A stretch of DNA of 18,001 nt from Bacillota bacterium (GTDB lineage Bacteria; Bacillota; Clostridia; Christensenellales; SZUA-584), in assembly GCA_023436525.1 (NCBI GenBank), contig JAEZIW010000219.1, positions 1 to 18,001 of the forward strand, given 5' to 3'. The position numbers were made by a program, and so were the translations under genes. Shown piece by piece: positions 14,773 to 18,001 of the stretch. Numbering within the stretch: the first letter of the stretch is position 1; each line of letters starts with the position of its first letter. A model generated the notes under the pieces. It saw only the letters and a program-made list of their open reading frames with translations, was not told the DNA's origin and made no database searches.

Positions 14773-16260
14773 TTAGAGCATGCTTATCATACGCTCAAAC
14801 TGCTTATTTCGCCAATCTTCACCCTTGCACAGCGGGGGTATCACCTTCCACATGCCCTCCATATGCTTGTAAAAGCCGGATACCAGCACCAGCTCCCGGC
14901 AGTGCATGCGGCGCGAGAAACGCTGTGCGTCCCATGCCACCACAAGGCTGTCGTCCTGCACGATAAAGCTCGCGTCGGCAGGCAGCAGATCGAGCTGAGA
15001 AAACGGCGTCAGCGTGATGGAATAATCCTCTGTGTTGCTGATGCTCATAAGATACTGTAAATACTCTTTCAAATGCTCTCTGCCGATTTTCATGGGCCTT
15101 TTGCATATGGCAGACAAATCGTAATCCGGCATGGCTCCGTCGTGCACACAGGCTTCAATTCTATCCAGATCGTATATCTGCCGGTATTGGCATCGGTTAC
15201 GGATGGCGCGTGTTTTCTCGCTCGTCTCCATGCACACCCGCGCTGTGGCTTCATCCACGTTATTGGCCTGCAGCACGCGGCGCAGCAAAGCTTCGCTCAT
15301 GTTGCGGTAGGTGGGCATCGGGTTGAGCATGTATGTGAGCTGCCGCGATTTCAAGTTATCATCCAGCACGCTGAGCATATGCAGCGTGTCTGAGGTATCC
15401 ACCGTTTCGATCATCCGCTTAGATTTTTCCAGCGCACCGCGCGCGCTTCGCGTTAAAAAATCGACCGAGGGCTTATCGGCAAACAGCATGCCGTGCTTTG
15501 TTACGGGCTCTGAGAGCACCGCCGATGTGTTCAGCGCCAGCTCACCCGGCATCACAAATGTGGTTGTGCGCGTCTCGCGGTCGAAATACTCGGGATAGCG
15601 CCATATTTCCACGTTCTCCGAGAGGTACATCGGCAGCCATCTTAACACCGCCTTATATGAGCGGTAAACATCGGTGGCGCAGTCGATAATCTTGATGGTG
15701 TGTCCGTAATGCGCGGCATCGATAAAGAGCTTCATGAACCGCTGCACGTTCTCGGCATCGTCCTGCTCAAAGTCCATATCCCGAAAGTCGGTCATCAATA
15801 TTTCTCGGCCCGGCGGCACCTGCAGTGCATAGGTTAAAAATTCGGTGATGGCTTCGCTGACGCCGTTGCGGCCCGTGAACATTTTGACCTGCGTCATATA
15901 GGTGTCAGCCTTGGCATCATTTTGATGCGCAGGGAGGCGAAGCTGCTCGAAGACGGGTTCGTTGTTGTCGGAGAGCCAGAGGCACAGCGCATCAACCATT
16001 TGCTGTTCGCTTTGGGTGTTCAGCCCCGGCAGATACGCTGCCAGCAGCCGTGCGATCTCCCCGGCTTTGTTTTTCGGCTCGTTTTGTATCATATACGCGG
16101 CAATTTTGCGCGTGCTTTCTGATTTGCAGACCAGCTTTCGCTGATTATTTTTCCATTTGCTGATGGTGGTCATATCGATGGAGAGCTGCTGGGATAGTTC
16201 CTTGCCGGTTATGTCCAGGCGTTTCATCAGGTAGCCGAGTCTGGAGTTTTGGTTGCTCAT
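14773..16260 (-). CDS. XRE-type HTH regulator with large unknown sensor region
   Basis: A 495-aa protein starting at 16260, where AAGGAG is 7 nt upstream; the open frame continues to 16314 without such a site. Residues ~5-55 form a helix-turn-helix: RLDITGKELSQQLSIDMTTISKWK resembles Cro/CI-type DNA-binding helices (key part ELSQQL..DMTTISKWK). The remaining ~430 residues are soluble, mixed alpha/beta, and I recognise no ligand domain. Being just upstream of, and in line with, the permease operon suggests it controls that operon, perhaps by sensing the amine substrate. Its own promoter (16305-16333) also contains a palindrome. Activation versus repression cannot be told. Confidence 0.8.
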   Translation of the reverse strand: MSNQNSRLGYLMKRLDITGKELSQQLSIDMTTISKWKNNQRKLVCKSESTRKIAAYMIQNEPKNKAGEIARLLAAYLPGLNTQSEQQMVDALCLWLSDNNEPVFEQLRLPAHQNDAKADTYMTQVKMFTGRNGVSEAITEFLTYALQVPPGREILMTDFRDMDFEQDDAENVQRFMKLFIDAAHYGHTIKIIDCATDVYRSYKAVLRWLPMYLSENVEIWRYPEYFDRETRTTTFVMPGELALNTSAVLSEPVTKHGMLFADKPSVDFLTRSARGALEKSKRMIETVDTSDTLHMLSVLDDNLKSRQLTYMLNPMPTYRNMSEALLRRVLQANNVDEATARVCMETSEKTRAIRNRCQYRQIYDLDRIEACVHDGAMPDYDLSAICKRPMKIGREHLKEYLQYLMSISNTEDYSITLTPFSQLDLLPADASFIVQDDSLVVAWDAQRFSRRMHCRELVLVSGFYKHMEGMWKVIPPLCKGEDWRNKQFERMISML

Positions 16261-16304
16261 AGGGAGGCTCCTTGTATACGAAATTTCCTTTTTTGTACAT
16301 ACAC

Positions 16305-16333
16305 AGAGTAACATCCCAAAGCGGGATTGTCAA
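16305..16333 (-). promoter_or_regulatory. Promoter of the regulator gene
   Basis: TTGACA (16333-16328), a 17-nt spacer and TACTCT (16310-16305) on the - strand. The spacer contains the inverted repeat ATCCC-AAAGC-GGGAT (16313-16327), which could be an autoregulatory operator. The -10 box is only moderate. Confidence 0.6.
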
Positions 16334-16428
16334 ACTTGTGCCAACTCGAATCGACCCAAGCCCTCTTTGGCATTTGTTCGGCTTGAGGGAGGGTTGTTTG
16401 GATGCGGCCTAGGCAAGAACGAGGGGAA

Positions 16429-16494
16429 GTGGGTATTTATTCTAAAAATGAAGGGATTTAAGGAAAAAGGGCGAATAATGACAAGAGTAGTTTC
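16429..16494 (+). repeat. L2: left-boundary repeat, copy 2
   Basis: This is the second copy of the 386-453 repeat, about 16 kb away in the same orientation, ending 54 bp before the orphan gene. Substitutions fall mostly in the first half; the block GGAAAAAGGGCGAATAATG is identical. The internal inverted repeat is imperfect here. AAGGG plus ATG (16478) opens a 6-codon frame, MTRVVS. Confidence 0.8.
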
Positions 16495-16548
16495 TTGATT
16501 ATGTCTATTTGCCTAAGGTGCATAATGAAAAAAAGTGGGGTATAGTCA

Positions 16549-17604
16549 ATGAATAAAGTCTTGGTAACTGGACTTGGAGTAGGCAATAGCTTTGGAATTT
16601 GTGAAGCCTGTAATTTGAATTATTCATGGTTGATTAATAATCCTTCAACATTGATTTGGGCTGATAAAATACTAATCATGAAAAATAGTTGGGAAAATCG
16701 AAACAAAACAGGTAAGACTAATAAAGGTATTAATTTGGTTCTTGATATAGTGTATGAAAAGGGCTTAATCGAACATATTGATGCCAAAGATATTTTCCAA
16801 AAAACAGTTATACACGACATTATGCGTGAAGTTTCGTCCGATACAAAGCGGCTTCAGGAACTGTTTCCCAACTCTGTTAAAAAAGGTGACGCTGGAGTCC
16901 CTGATGAAATTATTGTAGATGGAATAAGTTTTTGTAGTCCGAAAATTGCATCCCTATATGGCAGTTTAAAATTGGCAGATGAATTAGGTGCTAACAGTTT
17001 ATTAAGCGAAACTGATTATGCGTATTTGAAGTATAAGTGTGGTGCGGATTTATCACTTCCGAATAGATCAGCTATAATAAATGAGATAATGTCAGTATAC
17101 ATACCCAATGAATTAGTCTTACATAATTACGCCTTCACAAATGATACCAGATGCAATGCGTGCGCAAAGAAAAATTTGTGTGAATCGACTTTTCTACAAG
17201 AAATTGAGGATAATACTCAAAATATTTTGCAATGGCGTGACTATGATGAAATTAGTCGAGCTAAAGAAGAGCTTGAGAAAATTATTGAGCTAAAATATTC
17301 AACAAGCAATAGGCTTGATATCCCTGATATCAAGAGAGAATATGAGGACAAACAAAAAAGGATAAATACGAGAATAAAAAAATTATTCCCAAAGATAAAA
17401 CGTTGGTCAAATATTACAACAGCGATTGCTACGCCGGCTACAATATACTCTGCATGTACAGGAAATCTAGTGGCTGCTGGATTTGCAGCTAGTTTCTTAG
17501 GAATTTCAGAGATTTCCAAGCAATATATGGAGCATTATGAAAATAAAAATGCTTGGGTAGGATTTATAAATAATACTCAATCAATATCTCTTCCCCACCC
17601 ATAA
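16549..17604 (+). CDS. Unrecognised 351-aa protein with Cys motifs and hydrophobic C-terminal segment
   Basis: I do not recognise this family. The AT-rich gene starts at 16549 with a G-rich SD-like GTGGGG 8 nt upstream. Visible features are an N-terminal LVTGLGVGNSFGICEACNLN (C18-x2-C21), a second cluster C202-x2-C205-x5-C211 (CNACAKKNLC), a charged coiled-coil-like stretch (~225-280, rich in E, K and R), and a hydrophobic region at ~289-319 that could be one or two membrane helices. The Cys spacing CxxCx5C also occurs in the ATPase at 498-2089. The last residues, SISLPHP, are encoded where base composition turns GC-rich at the junction with the ridA fragment, so the native C-terminus may have been cut and replaced. 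No terminator follows. A toxin or defence effector is conceivable but unproven. Confidence 0.7.
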   Translation: MNKVLVTGLGVGNSFGICEACNLNYSWLINNPSTLIWADKILIMKNSWENRNKTGKTNKGINLVLDIVYEKGLIEHIDAKDIFQKTVIHDIMREVSSDTKRLQELFPNSVKKGDAGVPDEIIVDGISFCSPKIASLYGSLKLADELGANSLLSETDYAYLKYKCGADLSLPNRSAIINEIMSVYIPNELVLHNYAFTNDTRCNACAKKNLCESTFLQEIEDNTQNILQWRDYDEISRAKEELEKIIELKYSTSNRLDIPDIKREYEDKQKRINTRIKKLFPKIKRWSNITTAIATPATIYSACTGNLVAAGFAASFLGISEISKQYMEHYENKNAWVGFINNTQSISLPHP

Positions 17605-17619
17605 ACCACTCCCCTTCCC

Positions 17620-17700
17620 CCGCATCCATCTCTATCTCTATCACCTGTGTCGGCCTGTTCAGCGCCATCGTCCCCACCATGGTAAACAGCGGCTTAATCT
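17620..17700 (-). pseudogene. R2: ridA 3' fragment
   Basis: The 81 bp are 96% identical to 4507-4587 and keep the reading frame (KIKPLFTMVGTMALNRP, then TQVIEIEMDA), with one amino-acid change (S to M) caused by two adjacent base changes and one silent change. Neither the ridA start nor its last four codons and stop are present, so it is a relic. The close match suggests a recent duplication or recombination event. Confidence 0.9.
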
Positions 17701-17718
17701 TTGCCGTTCCCTCCCCCA

Positions 17719-17750
17719 TATAAAACAAGCCCCCTCTTTCAAGGGAGCCT
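17719..17750 (-). terminator. Terminator of the membrane-protein gene at the right edge
   Basis: On the - strand a 9-bp stem with two G-U pairs (17742-17750 with 17727-17735) is followed by GTTTTATAT. It lies 18 bp after the stop codon at 17768. Confidence 0.7.
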
Positions 17751-17767
17751 GCTCTCATATCCTTTTG

Positions 17768-18001
17768 TTACGCCTCGGCACTCCAGCTGTCCGCCGAATC
17801 GGCTTTCTTCTTCTTGTTCTTGTAGAAAATCAGCGCTATCGCCGCCACCACCGCAAACACCGAAACGGTGTAATACATCTGCTGGAACCCGCTGTTCAGC
17901 GTACTCTGGAAAGTCGCCTCAATCTCCGGCCCCTTCGCCTTCACCGCCTCAATGTAGCTCTTCTTCGCCGCATCAAACAGCCCGGGTATGCTGTCCTTGA
18001 G
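17768..18001 (-). CDS. C-terminal end of a membrane protein, probably an MFS transporter
   Basis: Only the last 77 residues are visible; the gene enters from the right edge. They comprise a soluble stretch (AAKKSYIEAVKAKGPEIEAT), one hydrophobic helix (YYTVSVFAVVAAIALIFY) and a basic tail (KNKKKK) ending in an acidic Ser-rich stretch. An extracytoplasmic loop, a final helix and a basic cytoplasmic tail are typical of 14-helix MFS exporters, but one helix is too little for a firm call. Composition is GC-rich like the backbone. Confidence 0.6.
   Translation of the reverse strand, partial: LKDSIPGLFDAAKKSYIEAVKAKGPEIEATFQSTLNSGFQQMYYTVSVFAVVAAIALIFYKNKKKKADSADSWSAEA

Noticed and set aside
16334..16345. 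Sigma-54 promoter suggested by TTGGCAC
   Set aside because: The GG-to-GC spacing does not fit the -24/-12 rule and no TTGC element follows; a sigma-A promoter explains the site.
1..18001. CRISPR array, tRNA or rRNA gene
   Set aside because: Reading both strands I saw no regularly spaced repeats and no cloverleaf or rRNA-like conserved blocks.

Overview
The window looks like a piece of chromosome from an anaerobic, fairly GC-rich member of the Bacillota (class Clostridia). The evidence is strong Shine-Dalgarno sites and sigma-A type promoters, a truncated Big_2 surface-protein gene, oxygen-sensitive Fe-S flavoenzymes, and an intergenic repeat of a kind common in gut Clostridia. I cannot name a species. 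A GC-rich backbone is interrupted by two AT-rich islands, at about 386-4400 and 16430-17605.

Layout. (1) 3-293: 3' end of a Big_2 protein, then a terminator. (2) 386-4393: AT-rich cassette on the + strand with a GHKL/HSP90-like ATPase (split by a -1 shift at a seven-A run), an unrecognised 283-aa protein, and a radical-SAM protein. (3) 4493-14451, all on the - strand: a catabolic locus. In transcription order it encodes an APC-type permease, a glutamine-synthetase-like ligase, a class II glutamine amidotransferase, a GXGXG (GltB C-terminal-like) protein, then after a repeat-bearing gap an FMN/3Fe-4S glutamate-synthase-like protein, a small [2Fe-2S] protein, an FAD/NAD oxidoreductase with two [4Fe-4S] motifs, a BFD-like [2Fe-2S] protein, a DAO-family FAD oxidoreductase and RidA. 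(4) 14773-16260, - strand: a XRE-type regulator. (5) 16549-17604, + strand: an AT-rich orphan gene. (6) 17620-17700: an 81-bp fragment of ridA, then the 3' end of a membrane-protein gene.

How the genes may work together (inference). The permease imports an amine or amino acid. The ligase has lost the two residues classical glutamine synthetase uses for ammonium, so it probably gamma-glutamylates an organic amine. The three glutamate-synthase-like subunits match the architecture of MgsABC/GlxBCD (N-methylglutamate synthase). The four flavin/Fe-S genes form an HcnABC- or opine-oxidase-like dehydrogenase, and RidA would hydrolyse the imine it releases. Together this resembles an N-alkylglutamate pathway with a different dehydrogenase module, adapted to anaerobic electron acceptors.

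The most unusual structural feature is that both AT-rich islands start with the same ~66-bp sequence (L, at 386 and 16429) and end against the same 81 bp of ridA 3' sequence (R, at 4507 and 17620), in the same order and orientation but with unrelated cargo. This suggests a duplicated locus or a cargo-exchange site. The first cargo is a plausible undescribed defence-type system.
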